A DNA stretch of 32,487 nucleotides from Planctomycetia bacterium (GCA_005772955.1 SXID01000149.1:86594-119080); one strand, 5' to 3'; shown: positions 1 through 7,305, counted from the stretch's first letter. A program made the numbers and translations. Notes: generated by a model not told the origin, from the sequence alone.

Positions 1-388
1 CTTCGATCCGCAGCGCGCGGAGTGTCCGCGTGACCGGTGCCGCGGTCAGCGCTTGCGCGAACCGGTTGGTCAGCCACTCGACGCGCAGTTCGGTGAGATA
101 TCCGCGTGCCCACCAGTGTTCGGCCCGCGGTCCCGAATCGTCGCGGTCGAGTAAGTGCGGTGCGAGGTCGCCGAGCCACTCGCGTTCGTGCGCCACAAGC
201 AGTTCGGCTTCACGCGTTTTGAGGATGTCACGCTCATCCATTGAGCGAGAACCGTCTTCGAGGGCAAGCTGAACTTGCATGAACTCACCACGCGGGTCGT
301 CTTGTTCCGCGAGGTAATCGGCGTAAGCGCACCACCCCGCGAGGTCGTCCGGGTTCGCGGCCAGTGAGTTCTCGAATGCTTCGCGCAT
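1..388 (-). CDS. TIGR02996-domain protein, probably leucine-rich-repeat type (3' end outside window)
   Basis: The 129 visible residues begin MREAFENSLAANPDD and continue with YADYLAEQDDPRGEFMQVQ. This is the signature of the TIGR02996 repeat-companion domain, a paralogous N-terminal domain known mainly from Gemmata-type planctomycetes and often followed by leucine-rich repeats. The end of the visible part (TRTLRALRIE) looks like the beginning of such repeats, but the window stops there. The ATG at 388 has a GAGGTG ribosome site seven bases upstream and lies only 14 bp after the stop of the STM4011-type radical SAM gene, so it is very likely the fourth gene of that operon. In Salmonella the corresponding cassette includes STM4015, which I recall as a leucine-rich-repeat protein, so this gene may fill the same slot; that is inference. 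No enzymatic role can be assigned. Confidence 0.8.
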   Translation of the reverse strand, partial: MREAFENSLAANPDDLAGWCAYADYLAEQDDPRGEFMQVQLALEDGSRSMDERDILKTREAELLVAHEREWLGDLAPHLLDRDDSGPRAEHWWARGYLTELRVEWLTNRFAQALTAAPVTRTLRALRIE

Positions 389-402
389 GTGACACCTCGC
401 TT

Positions 403-1353
403 CTAGCGGTAGCCGTCGGGGATGCGCTCGAGCACACCCGCGCCGAACGTGTCGTACAGCTTCAACCGGTTCAGGTGGACGTACCCGATGTGGCACCCGC
501 ATGTGTCGTTCGTGCAGAGCCGCTCTTGCAGACACGCCTCGAAGTTGGTGTCGTAGATGTTGCCAATCGGTTCCTTGATGAAGTGACACCGGCGCACGGT
601 GCCGTCGCCGTCCACCGAGATGACTCTACTCCCGGCTCGGCACGGTTGGTCGCGGCTCGCGTGGTACTCATTGTTCAACGGGAACAAGTGGTCAATCCGC
701 GTGAGGGAGTCGATCATTTCCGGCGTGTAGTAAGGCGAAGAACCCCTCCCCCCAACCCCCTCCCCTAAGAAGGGAGGGGGAGCAGAAGTCTGAAGCCCCT
801 CCCTTCTTAGGGGAGGGGTTGGGGAGGGGTTGCTTCCCCGCTTGAAGGCGTTCACCCAGAGGTACACGTCACGCGGCAACTCGCTCCGAAGTGCGGCGAG
901 CTCTGCGAGATGCTCCTTCAACCCAACCACGCCCACGCTGAACCGCACGCCGCGAGCGATCAGTTCGCGGCACTTCGCGAGGAACCGGTCGCGGGTCGTT
1001 TCGGACGGGTGGAACGTACACCATAGCGCCAACTTCGACTTGTCGCACGCTTCGACCCAATCGAGCTTGCACGAAATGTTTGTCTGAATCGCGGCCTTCG
1101 TTACGTGCGGCATCTGCGTGAGTGCCGCGAGCGCGTCTTGATACCACTTGCGAACGAGCGCTTCGCCCCACGGTGTAAACAGCACGCCGACGCGGTCCGC
1201 GGTGCGTGTGCCGACCCACGCGACGAACTGTTCCAGACATTCGCGGTCGTGCGCGAGTTGTTCGCTCGTTTCGGTGCGCTTTGCGAACGGGCAGTAGTCG
1301 CACGCGTAGTTGCAACTTGACAGCGGCCCGCGATAGAGGATCGAGAGGTTCAT
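403..1353 (-). CDS. STM4011-family radical SAM protein
   Basis: A 316-residue radical SAM enzyme. The cluster motif is CNYACDYC (C14-x3-C18-x2-C21), which binds the 4Fe-4S cluster that cleaves S-adenosylmethionine. The C-terminus has a SPASM/twitch-like set of cysteines (about residues 249-300: CRAGSRV, VRRCHF, EACLQE, CTNDTCGC) suggesting one or more auxiliary Fe-S clusters, as in peptide-modifying enzymes. The ATG at 1353 overlaps the stop of the upstream gene (ATGA). The longer open frame upstream is only the shadow of that gene. Compared with what the fold needs, there is an insertion of about 33 residues (about 173-206) coded by a palindromic repeat at 737-836, and the frame stays open through it. 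Substrate unknown. The family call rests on motif, size and the STM4012/STM4013-type neighbours. Confidence 0.85.
   Translation of the reverse strand: MNLSILYRGPLSSCNYACDYCPFAKRTETSEQLAHDRECLEQFVAWVGTRTADRVGVLFTPWGEALVRKWYQDALAALTQMPHVTKAAIQTNISCKLDWVEACDKSKLALWCTFHPSETTRDRFLAKCRELIARGVRFSVGVVGLKEHLAELAALRSELPRDVYLWVNAFKRGSNPSPTPPLRREGLQTSAPPPFLGEGVGGRGSSPYYTPEMIDSLTRIDHLFPLNNEYHASRDQPCRAGSRVISVDGDGTVRRCHFIKEPIGNIYDTNFEACLQERLCTNDTCGCHIGYVHLNRLKLYDTFGAGVLERIPDGYR
737..836. repeat. Palindromic repeat inserted in frame inside the radical SAM gene
   Basis: About 100 bp. The left arm, from GAAGAACCCCTCCCCCCAAC onward, is repeated in inverse orientation on the right, ending GGGGAGGGGTTGCTTC. Arms are about 43 bp with a loop of roughly 11 bp. 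Its inner part (CCTCCCCTAAGAAGGGAGGG) is itself palindromic. On the gene's strand it codes a proline/glycine/arginine-rich stretch (PSPTPPLRREGL ... PPPFLGEGVGGRG) with no stop. A longer relative lies at 28412-28553 inside hpnE. Confidence 0.9.
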
Positions 1354-2669
1354 TTCGCTTCGTACTCCGCCATGAGCGCGCGCACGCGGGCCGAGAAGAA
1401 CCACGGCCCGAGCGCGTCGGAGCGTTCCAGTCCGAGCGGCGTGGGAACCCACCGGCCCGCGCCGAACGCGAGCAACCCCGCCTCCGCGAACGCGTGCGAC
1501 GCGGGGAAGTCGTCGACCGCTTCGGTGCCGAATCGCGCGGTGTAGTGGGACACGTCCAGCCCTTCGACGTTCAGGATCGACTGAATCAGGTAGCGTCGTT
1601 GTTGCTCGTCGCGGTCGAGTGCGAAGCCGTGGTCGGCGGTTTGAAGTTCGTCGCGGGTGCGAGAGAGGTAGTCCGCGATGATTTCCTTCACGCTCTTGGG
1701 CTGAACCGCGTAGTCGAGCGAGTAGTGCAGGCTTCGCGTATACGACCGCGCGCCACAACCGAGGCCGATCATGCCGTCTTCCTGGCAGCAGTAGTTCGGC
1801 ACAACCGGCGGGCTTACGCCGCGCCGGAACATCCGCATCGATACCTGGTCGTAACCGGACGCGAGCAGCACGTCGCGCCCTTCGCGGTAGCACGCTAGCC
1901 GCGTATCGTCCCATGCCTTGTGCGACCGACCAAGACCGGTCAGCGGTCGCACGTACAGCGGGTACAGGTACAGCTCTTCCGGTTCGTAGCGGAGCGCTTC
2001 CCGGAGTGAATACAACCACGTTTCGACCGTCTGACCGGGAAGGCCGTAGATGAGATCGAGGTTGAGTGTGGGGAAGTTCGCTCGCGTGAGCAGTGACAAC
2101 GCGGTGTCAACGTCCGCACGTGATTGCGGGCGCCCGGAGTTAGCCGCTTCCGCTTCGATGAAAGACTGCACACCGATACTCACGCGATCCACGGCGCGAG
2201 ACTTCAGCAGCGATACCTTCTCCGCGGTCAGCGTATCGGGCGAGGTCTCCACACCGACCGAGACCGCGTGCGGATTCACGCCCATCACTTGCTCGGCGAT
2301 GTCGAACACTTCGCCCAGTTCGGATTCGCTCAGAAAGGTTGGCGTTCCGCCGCCGATCGCGAAACGGGCGAAGCGCGCGTCCGGGATCGCGTCGCGCACG
2401 GCTTCGGCCTGCCGGCGGAGTGCGTCGAGGTAGAACGCGACGAGATTCTGCTTCGGGTTCGCGGTGGTGAACAGGTTGCAGAACCCGCACCGCATCGTGC
2501 AGAACGGCACGTGAACATAGAGGAACAGCCCGGTTCGCGCTTCGTCTCGCCACACCTCGCGCAGCGGTTTCGGCGTGAACGGTCGGTACGCGGTCTTGTG
2601 CGGGTACGCGTACACGTACGCGCGATACGCGCTCCCTTGCAACACCGGGTGCAGTTCCGTTGCGATCAT
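1350..2669 (-). CDS. STM4012-family radical SAM protein (HemN-like)
   Basis: A 439-residue radical SAM protein of the coproporphyrinogen-dehydrogenase-like (HemN/HemW) branch. The motif is VPFCTMRCGFCNLF with cysteines at 57, 61 and 64. FAIGGGTPTFL (the GGGTP motif that contacts SAM), ETSPDTLT, VSIGVQSF, LDLIYGLPGQT and GLGCGARSYTR follow in the order usual for HemN-like proteins. The opening residues (LQGSAYRAYVYAYPHKTAYRP) are typical of the STM4012 family rather than of true HemN. The start at 2669 is chosen because it gives a 4-bp ATGA overlap with the upstream hydrolase gene and because residues before it look like read-through of that gene. The stop overlaps the next start in the same way. 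It is unlikely to act in heme synthesis; within the cassette it probably modifies the same unknown substrate as its neighbours. Confidence 0.87.
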   Translation of the reverse strand: MIATELHPVLQGSAYRAYVYAYPHKTAYRPFTPKPLREVWRDEARTGLFLYVHVPFCTMRCGFCNLFTTANPKQNLVAFYLDALRRQAEAVRDAIPDARFARFAIGGGTPTFLSESELGEVFDIAEQVMGVNPHAVSVGVETSPDTLTAEKVSLLKSRAVDRVSIGVQSFIEAEAANSGRPQSRADVDTALSLLTRANFPTLNLDLIYGLPGQTVETWLYSLREALRYEPEELYLYPLYVRPLTGLGRSHKAWDDTRLACYREGRDVLLASGYDQVSMRMFRRGVSPPVVPNYCCQEDGMIGLGCGARSYTRSLHYSLDYAVQPKSVKEIIADYLSRTRDELQTADHGFALDRDEQQRRYLIQSILNVEGLDVSHYTARFGTEAVDDFPASHAFAEAGLLAFGAGRWVPTPLGLERSDALGPWFFSARVRALMAEYEAK

Positions 2670-3475
2670 TCGTTCCCCTGCTGTAACACAAACTCCGCGT
2701 ACGGCACGTCCCACACGACGGGGTGCGCGAGTCGGTGCCCGGTGTGGCCGTCTTCACCGTACGCGGTACCGTGGTCCGAGCAGATCACCGCGAGCCATGG
2801 CCCGCGCTTCCGCAGGCCCGCGAACAACCGGCCGAGTTCGCCGTCCACGTACTCCAGCGCCGCGGCGTGCGACTCGATGGTATCGTCAGTTGCGCCGTTC
2901 AGGTAGAAGCAGTTCGGCTGGTGAATCGCGGATATGTTCACGAAGAAGAACACGCGCTGTGTTGGCGGAAGTTCCGCGACTCGGCGCAGCGCGAGATTCA
3001 CTTGATGCTCGGTTGATCGCGAGTCGGTGACGCCGAGTTCCGGGGACCAGTGGCTTTCGTCAAACAACCCCGGTAGCACGTTGCCGAGCGGCGTGAGTTG
3101 GTTGAAGAACCCCACACCGCCGATGCAGATCGTGTGATACCCACTCGCGCGAAAGCCCGCGACGATGTCGGGCGCGTCGAACACTGCGGTTCCTTCACTG
3201 GTCGTTTCACTTCCAGGGAAGCGCAGCGCGAACAGTCTGGGGTGCTTTCCTGGCGCTGTCGGCGTGGGCAGGAACCCCGCGAAGAACGCACTGTGCGCGG
3301 CGAACGTGAAACTGCCGGGCGTGTGCCGCTTCTCCCACCCGCCTGCGGGCAGAATCGCGCTCAGGTTCGGTGTGCGGCACCGCGCGTGCAGGTCCGCGGC
3401 CACGTCGTAACGCAGCGTGTCGAGCGTGACAACCAGCACGTCGTGTGTTCCGATCAACCGACTCGCGTTCAGCAT
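2666..3475 (-). CDS. STM4013-family hydrolase (alkaline phosphatase superfamily)
   Basis: A 269-residue hydrolase of the alkaline phosphatase/sulfatase superfamily. Metal-site motifs are visible: VVTLDTLRYD near the N-terminus, TPGSFTFAAHSAFFAGF (position of the catalytic Thr/Ser), and SDHGTAYGEDGHTGHR near the C-terminus (Asp-His and His ligands). No signal peptide is seen, so it should be cytoplasmic. The frame is open up to a GTG at 3544 with a GGGGTG upstream of it, which is an alternative start; I prefer the ATG at 3475 because MLNASRLIGTHDVLVVTLDTL matches where family members begin, although its ribosome site is poor. It heads the operon with the two radical SAM genes and is divergent from lhgO, whose start is 80 bp away. 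The reaction is unknown; phosphoester or sulfate-ester hydrolysis is what the fold suggests. Confidence 0.83.
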   Translation of the reverse strand: MLNASRLIGTHDVLVVTLDTLRYDVAADLHARCRTPNLSAILPAGGWEKRHTPGSFTFAAHSAFFAGFLPTPTAPGKHPRLFALRFPGSETTSEGTAVFDAPDIVAGFRASGYHTICIGGVGFFNQLTPLGNVLPGLFDESHWSPELGVTDSRSTEHQVNLALRRVAELPPTQRVFFFVNISAIHQPNCFYLNGATDDTIESHAAALEYVDGELGRLFAGLRKRGPWLAVICSDHGTAYGEDGHTGHRLAHPVVWDVPYAEFVLQQGNE

Positions 3476-3555
3476 GGTGGAATGGTAACGCACGGCGCGC
3501 ATTCCGAACATCTCGGAGGGTGGTGTGATTTCACGCGTGTTCACATAATCACCCC

Positions 3556-4749
3556 ATGCACACCACAGACGTACTCATCATCGGTGGCGGGATCGTCGGC
3601 CTCGGAACCGGGCTTGCGCTCGCGGGTCGCGCGACGGTGACCGTCGTGGAAGCCGAACACCGCGTCGCGCAGCACCAGACCGGCCACAACAGCGGCGTGA
3701 TTCACTCTGGTCTCTACTACAAGCCGGGTTCAGAGAAAGCTCGCAACTGTGCCGCGGGTCGCGAACTGATGTACCAGTTCTGCGAAGAGAACGGCGTGCC
3801 GCACGACCGTTGCGGCAAACTCGTCGTCGCAACCGATAATCGAGAGGTAAAGGCGCTGGCCGAACTCGAACGCCGCGGCGCCGCGAACGGCCTTCGTGGT
3901 ATCGAGCGCCTGAGCGCCGAGCAGATGCGCGAGATCGAACCGCACGTGAGAGGTGTCGCGGCGCTTCGCGTACCCGAAACCGGCATCGTGAACTACAAGG
4001 CGGTTTCAGAGGTATACGCACGGAAGATCGCGGAAGCGGGAGGCAGCGTTCGCACCGACACGAAGTTCCTCGGCTGCACGCGCGAGCTGGGCGCGATTAA
4101 CGCGGAGACAACCGCTGGCCCGATTCGCGCGAAACTGTTGGTGAACTGTGCCGGGTTGTACTCGGATCGTGTCGCGCGGCTGTGCGGCGTCGAACCCGGT
4201 GTGCGGATCGTGCCGTTTCGCGGTGAGTATTACGAACTAAAGCCGAAGGCCGAGCACCTCTGTAAACACCTTATCTACCCGGTGCCGGACGCGAGCCTGC
4301 CATTTCTAGGCGTCCACTTCACGCGCATGATCGGTGGCGGGGTCGAGTGCGGTCCGAACGCGGTCCTCGCGTTCCGGCGCGACGGTTACCGCTTGCGCGA
4401 CATCAGCGCAAGCGACATGTTGGAACTCGCGCGCTACGTCGGCTTCTGGAAGATGGCGCGCCGGTTCTGGTGGACCGGCGCGCACGAGATGTACCGCTCC
4501 GCGAGCAGGCGGGCGTTCTGGCACGCACTGCGGAAGCTCATCCCCGAAGTGTCGTTTCACGATCTGGTTCGTGCCGGTGCCGGTGTTCGCGCGCAAGCAG
4601 TCGCGCCGGACGGCAAGCTCGTGGACGATTTCTTCATCCGCCAGGCGAACCGCATGATTCACGTCCTGAACGCGCCTTCGCCCGCGGCAACGGCGTCGAT
4701 TGCGATTGGACGAAGCATTGCGGAGATGGTGACGAAGGAACTCGTTTAG
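3556..4749 (+). CDS. lhgO: L-2-hydroxyglutarate oxidase
   Basis: A 397-residue FAD-dependent oxidase of the DAO family that oxidises L-2-hydroxyglutarate to 2-oxoglutarate, a metabolite-repair and lysine-catabolism step; electrons go to quinone or oxygen depending on the enzyme. The N-terminus has the dinucleotide fold VLIIGGGIVGLGTGLAL (residues 6-22). HNSGVIHSGLYYKPGS (about 44-59), VPETGIVNY, LLVNCAGLYSDRVA, PFRGEYYEL and GVHFTRMIGGGVECGPNA are family hallmarks. The C-terminal HVLNAPSPAATASIAIG is the usual second FAD contact. Length fits the family (about 395-400). It is divergent from the radical SAM operon and monocistronic by context. No clear ribosome site precedes the ATG, so the start is supported by the immediate dinucleotide fold. 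Confidence 0.95.
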   Translation: MHTTDVLIIGGGIVGLGTGLALAGRATVTVVEAEHRVAQHQTGHNSGVIHSGLYYKPGSEKARNCAAGRELMYQFCEENGVPHDRCGKLVVATDNREVKALAELERRGAANGLRGIERLSAEQMREIEPHVRGVAALRVPETGIVNYKAVSEVYARKIAEAGGSVRTDTKFLGCTRELGAINAETTAGPIRAKLLVNCAGLYSDRVARLCGVEPGVRIVPFRGEYYELKPKAEHLCKHLIYPVPDASLPFLGVHFTRMIGGGVECGPNAVLAFRRDGYRLRDISASDMLELARYVGFWKMARRFWWTGAHEMYRSASRRAFWHALRKLIPEVSFHDLVRAGAGVRAQAVAPDGKLVDDFFIRQANRMIHVLNAPSPAATASIAIGRSIAEMVTKELV

Positions 4750-4779
4750 CGCGTGGCCCCGGCGGGGCCACCGCTAAAC
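4744..4779. terminator. Hairpin overlapping the stop codon of lhgO
   Basis: GTTTAGCG-C-GTGGCCCC pairs with GGGGCCAC-CGCTAAAC around a tiny loop: two 8-bp stems with one bulged base. There is no T-run, but the position at the 3' end of lhgO, facing minus-strand genes, fits a transcription end or mRNA-stabilising hairpin. Confidence 0.6.
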
Positions 4780-4953
4780 TGGTGGAACGAGCAAGTTCCC
4801 TCTTTCCAATCCGCCTCGATCGTTTTTCCTTCGCGCCTCGTTCGCCAGTAACCATCGCGCCAGCGGGGCGACTACCTCGCGCTCGATCGCGCGTTGCAGT
4901 GGGCGCGGTGTAGCCGCCCTTGTGTCGGAACACGTAGATCGGAATGCGGAAAT
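4774..4953 (-). pseudogene. Fragment resembling the C-terminal tail of a ClpB/ClpA-type AAA+ ATPase
   Basis: In one minus-strand frame, from about 4905 down to 4774, the sequence reads PRPLQRAIEREVVAPLARWL and then LANEARRK before stopping at a TAG. The pattern 'RPLQRAIEREVxxPLA' is the end of the small domain of ClpA/ClpB ATPases, where the motif is usually 'GARPLxRxIqxxvxxPLA'. Nothing of the ATPase core is present: upstream the frame meets a stop at 4954-4956 and the residues (TRAATP) do not match. It therefore looks like a remnant left by deletion. The match is short, so chance resemblance is possible. Confidence 0.4.
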
Positions 4954-4993
4954 TCATGGATGCTATCGCGGTCTTCGTCGGCTTTGCGGTCCC

Positions 4994-5033
4994 AGCCCCA
5001 GGGTAGCGCCGCGAAGCGCATTGACCCTGGGCT
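4994..5033. repeat. Short inverted repeat with AGCCC(C)AGGGT arms
   Basis: AGCCCCAGGGT at 4994-5004 and ACCCTGGGCT at 5024-5033 are inverted copies around the spacer AGCGCCGCGAAGCGCATTG. It lies in the 327-bp gap between lhgO and the DUF1080 gene, downstream of both, and is followed by a small CCCCTTCGGGG hairpin at 5043-5053. It looks like an intergenic palindromic element, not a regulatory site of a known type. Confidence 0.55.
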
Positions 5034-5076
5034 TTGGATACAACCCCTTCGGGGGAAATACTTCGGCGGAATGCGG

Positions 5077-6120
5077 TCACTTCACTTCGACAACCCACAC
5101 GTTGCGGAACACCACTGGGTCGCCGTGGTTCTGGAACTGGAATGGCCCGGGCATCGCGTTCTCGGGCTGTCCGCCGGGGCACTCCTTCGGGAACTCGATG
5201 TTGTCGTGAATCTTCACGCCGTTGTGGTAAACCGTCGCGCGGCCGTTCTTGGTCTTCTTGCCGTCGGCGCCGAACGCGGCCGGCGTGAACTCGATGTCGT
5301 AGGTCTGCCACACCAGCGGCGGGAGGCACATGTTCACGCTCGGCTTGTGTTGCGTGTAGATACCGCCGCACTCGTTGTTCTCGCCGTTGAGCCCGAAGCT
5401 GTCGAGCACCTGACACTCGTAACGGTCCTGGAAGTACACGCCGCTGTTCCCGCGACCCTGGCCGGCACTGTTCGGCATCCACGGCAGGCGGAACTCCACG
5501 TGCGCCTTGAACGCGCCGAACTTCGCCTTGCTCTTCACGCCGACGTCGAGGTACTTGCCGTCGGAGAGTTCCTTGATCTTGCCGCCCGTCCAGTTCTTCT
5601 CGTCGCCTTCCTTACCGAACAGCACGACCGCGCCTTCCGGCGGCTTCTCGCCGATCGTCTTCGACTTCCGCTCGACGCGGGTGAGCGTCGTTTCAATCTT
5701 CGTGCCATCCTTGAGCGTGAACTTTCCGCCCGCGATGCTCCCGCTCAGATCCTTGCCGGTCACGGCCGCGGTCTCGCCGTCGCGCTTCGCGGTCGCCTTC
5801 AGCGAGGTCTTGCCGTCCGATCCGGCGCCCGGCAGACCGCCCATGTACACCTTCACGTCGAACTCGCCCAAACCCTTCGCGATCACGTGCGCGCCGACCC
5901 TCTTGTCGCCGGAGTTGAGTTTGATGGTGCCCTCGTACTCGCCCTGAATGGCGAAGTCGGGGTCTTTCACGGCGTCTTTTGGCTCCGCGATCGCGATCCG
6001 CTCCTTCTTCTTGGGCGGCTCCTTCTTCTCTTCCTTCTTGTCCTGGGCGGTCGAACCGGCAAAGCCGGCAACTAGGACGAGGCCAGCGGCGAGCAGGCCG
6101 GCAAGCAACGGACGGATCAT
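5077..6120 (-). CDS. Secreted DUF1080 (3-keto-disaccharide hydrolase-like) protein
   Basis: A 347-residue exported protein. Residues 1-26 (MIRPLLAGLLAAGLVLVAGF...) form a signal peptide ending near STAQ. A Lys/Glu-rich linker (KKEEKKEPPKKKER) follows. Residues about 50-150 are a small beta-rich region ('GEYEGTIKL...VYMGGLPGAG'), and residues about 165-347 are the DUF1080 beta-jelly-roll, with the typical GNSGVYFQDRYECQVLDSFG and the C-terminal FQNHGDPVVFRNVWVVE. DUF1080 proteins are abundant in planctomycetes and some members act on 3-keto sugars; activity here is inferred. The start at 6120 is preferred over an open codon at 6156 because it places the signal peptide at the N-terminus and has AGGTG upstream. 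It stands alone, in minus orientation. Confidence 0.87.
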   Translation of the reverse strand: MIRPLLAGLLAAGLVLVAGFAGSTAQDKKEEKKEPPKKKERIAIAEPKDAVKDPDFAIQGEYEGTIKLNSGDKRVGAHVIAKGLGEFDVKVYMGGLPGAGSDGKTSLKATAKRDGETAAVTGKDLSGSIAGGKFTLKDGTKIETTLTRVERKSKTIGEKPPEGAVVLFGKEGDEKNWTGGKIKELSDGKYLDVGVKSKAKFGAFKAHVEFRLPWMPNSAGQGRGNSGVYFQDRYECQVLDSFGLNGENNECGGIYTQHKPSVNMCLPPLVWQTYDIEFTPAAFGADGKKTKNGRATVYHNGVKIHDNIEFPKECPGGQPENAMPGPFQFQNHGDPVVFRNVWVVEVK

Positions 6121-6252
6121 TGATGCACCTGGGAGGGAGAACGGGCGTGGCCGCACGGGCGCGACACGCCAATTGTCGCGGTGGGCGCCGCCGCGTCAAT
6201 GGGCTGATCGAACTGACTTTCTTCGCCGCACCGCGGCGCGTAAAGTGGAAGC

Positions 6253-6714
6253 ATGGAGCAAACGCACGACGAAGTGACCGCGTACCATGAGGCCGGGCAC
6301 GCGGTGATCGCGCTGGTGCTCGGCCGCACCATCCACAAAGTGAGCGCGCTGCCGAACCGCGAGCGGATGGGCGAAGTGCGATTCGGCAAGAGCGCGAAAA
6401 CCACCGACGACTGGGTCGAACGCGAGATACTCATCGCGTTGGGCGGGATGGCCGCGGAAGCCCGACACAGTGGCGTCTACGCGATGGACGAGGCCACGCA
6501 AGACCTGCGATTCGTGCGCCGACTCGCACTGGAACGCAAGTCGGAGCGGCAGGTCGAACGGTACGAACAACGGATGCTGGACAAGGTCGAGTATCTTCTC
6601 GCGGATGAGGGCAATTGGAAGGCGGTAGAGTTGATCGTCGCGGAACTGCTGAAACACGGCGCGATCAGCGGAAGGGCGGCGCGGCACTTGTTTGAATTGG
6701 CGACGGCGGAGTGA
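6253..6714 (+). CDS. Stand-alone M41 (FtsH peptidase-like) metalloprotease domain protein
   Basis: A 153-residue protein beginning MEQTHDEVTAYHEAGHAVIA. HEAGH (residues 13-17) is the zinc-binding HExxH of FtsH-type (M41) peptidases. The segment DEATQDLRFVRRLALE carries the Asp in the ATxDL context that supplies the third zinc ligand in FtsH. LGGMAAEARHSG also matches the FtsH peptidase core. There is no AAA+ ATPase domain and no transmembrane segment, so it is a cytoplasmic peptidase-domain-only protein, much shorter than FtsH (about 640 residues). The substrate and the partner ATPase, if any, are unknown. It ends just before a strong hairpin and converges on the SUI1/lgt genes. Confidence 0.75.
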   Translation: MEQTHDEVTAYHEAGHAVIALVLGRTIHKVSALPNRERMGEVRFGKSAKTTDDWVEREILIALGGMAAEARHSGVYAMDEATQDLRFVRRLALERKSERQVERYEQRMLDKVEYLLADEGNWKAVELIVAELLKHGAISGRAARHLFELATAE

Positions 6715-6715
6715 A

Positions 6716-6745
6716 GCGAACCCCGCCCTTGCGGGCGGGGTTCGC
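6716..6745. terminator. Bidirectional hairpin between convergent genes
   Basis: GCGAACCCCGCCC pairs perfectly with GGGCGGGGTTCGC across a 4-base loop (TTGC), directly between the stop of the M41-like gene (6714) and the stop of the SUI1 gene (6746). There is no T-run, but a 13-bp GC-rich stem exactly between convergent genes is the expected form. Confidence 0.75.
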
Positions 6746-7303
6746 CTAACCGCCGGCGCGCTTCACCCTGTAGCCGAGTTTCTCCAGTTCCTGCGCGAGC
6801 TTGTCACGATGATCGCCCTGGATCTCGATGCGGCCGTCCTTCGCGGTGCCGCCGGTGCCGCACTTGTTCTTGAGCAGCGTCGCCAGTTCCTTCAGCGCGT
6901 CCTCGTTCAGTGGCAATTCCGACACCACCGTGACGCCCTTTCCTTTTCGCCCCGCGGTTTCGCGGCTGAGCTTCACCGTGTGAACCTTCTTCGGTGGCGG
7001 TGGTGGCGCGGGTCTGGGCGGTAACTCTTTGTCGCTGCCGCCGAGAAGGCGCGCGATCAGACCGGCCGCGGCGGCATCCAGATCACCCGCAGCCCACTTC
7101 TCGACGCGCCCGGTCCAGCCATCCGGCACCACGGTGTCGAGCGGAACGATCACCTCCACACCCGCGATCGCCACCGGCGCGACCGTCGCGCCACGCCACG
7201 GCATTCCGAGCTTCGTCGCGGTCGTGTCGAACGCGGTACACGCGGCCTCCGCTTTCGCGAGGGAGTCGCAAACGAACAGCGCGATGCGAACTGCTTTGGC
7301 CAT
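6746..7303 (-). CDS. SUI1/eIF1-like (YciH-type) translation factor with N-terminal extension
   Basis: A 185-residue protein. The C-terminal 75 or so residues (from HTVKLSRETAGRKGKGVTVV through CGTGGTAKDGRIEIQGDH to LEKLGYRVKRAGG) are a SUI1 domain, the bacterial homologue of eukaryotic eIF1 (E. coli YciH). Such proteins influence start-codon fidelity on the 30S subunit; the exact bacterial role is modest or unclear. The first 90 or so residues (MAKAVRIALFVCDSLAKAEA ... LIARLLGG) are not part of SUI1; I do not recognise them. A proline-rich linker (PPRPAPPPPPKK) joins the two parts. The ATG at 7303 lies 2 bp after the stop of lgt, so the gene is probably co-transcribed with it. The longer open frame upstream is a shadow of lgt. 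Confidence 0.8.
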   Translation of the reverse strand: MAKAVRIALFVCDSLAKAEAACTAFDTTATKLGMPWRGATVAPVAIAGVEVIVPLDTVVPDGWTGRVEKWAAGDLDAAAAGLIARLLGGSDKELPPRPAPPPPPKKVHTVKLSRETAGRKGKGVTVVSELPLNEDALKELATLLKNKCGTGGTAKDGRIEIQGDHRDKLAQELEKLGYRVKRAGG

Positions 7304-7305
7304 GT

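Noticed and set aside
1354-2019. Upstream extension of the STM4011-type gene
   Set aside because: This is the out-of-frame shadow of the STM4012-type gene; the real start is the ATGA overlap at 1353.
4894-6075. A 393-codon open frame on the plus strand
   Set aside because: Antisense to the DUF1080 gene; its translation is a low-complexity Val/Leu/Arg/His-rich string without motifs.
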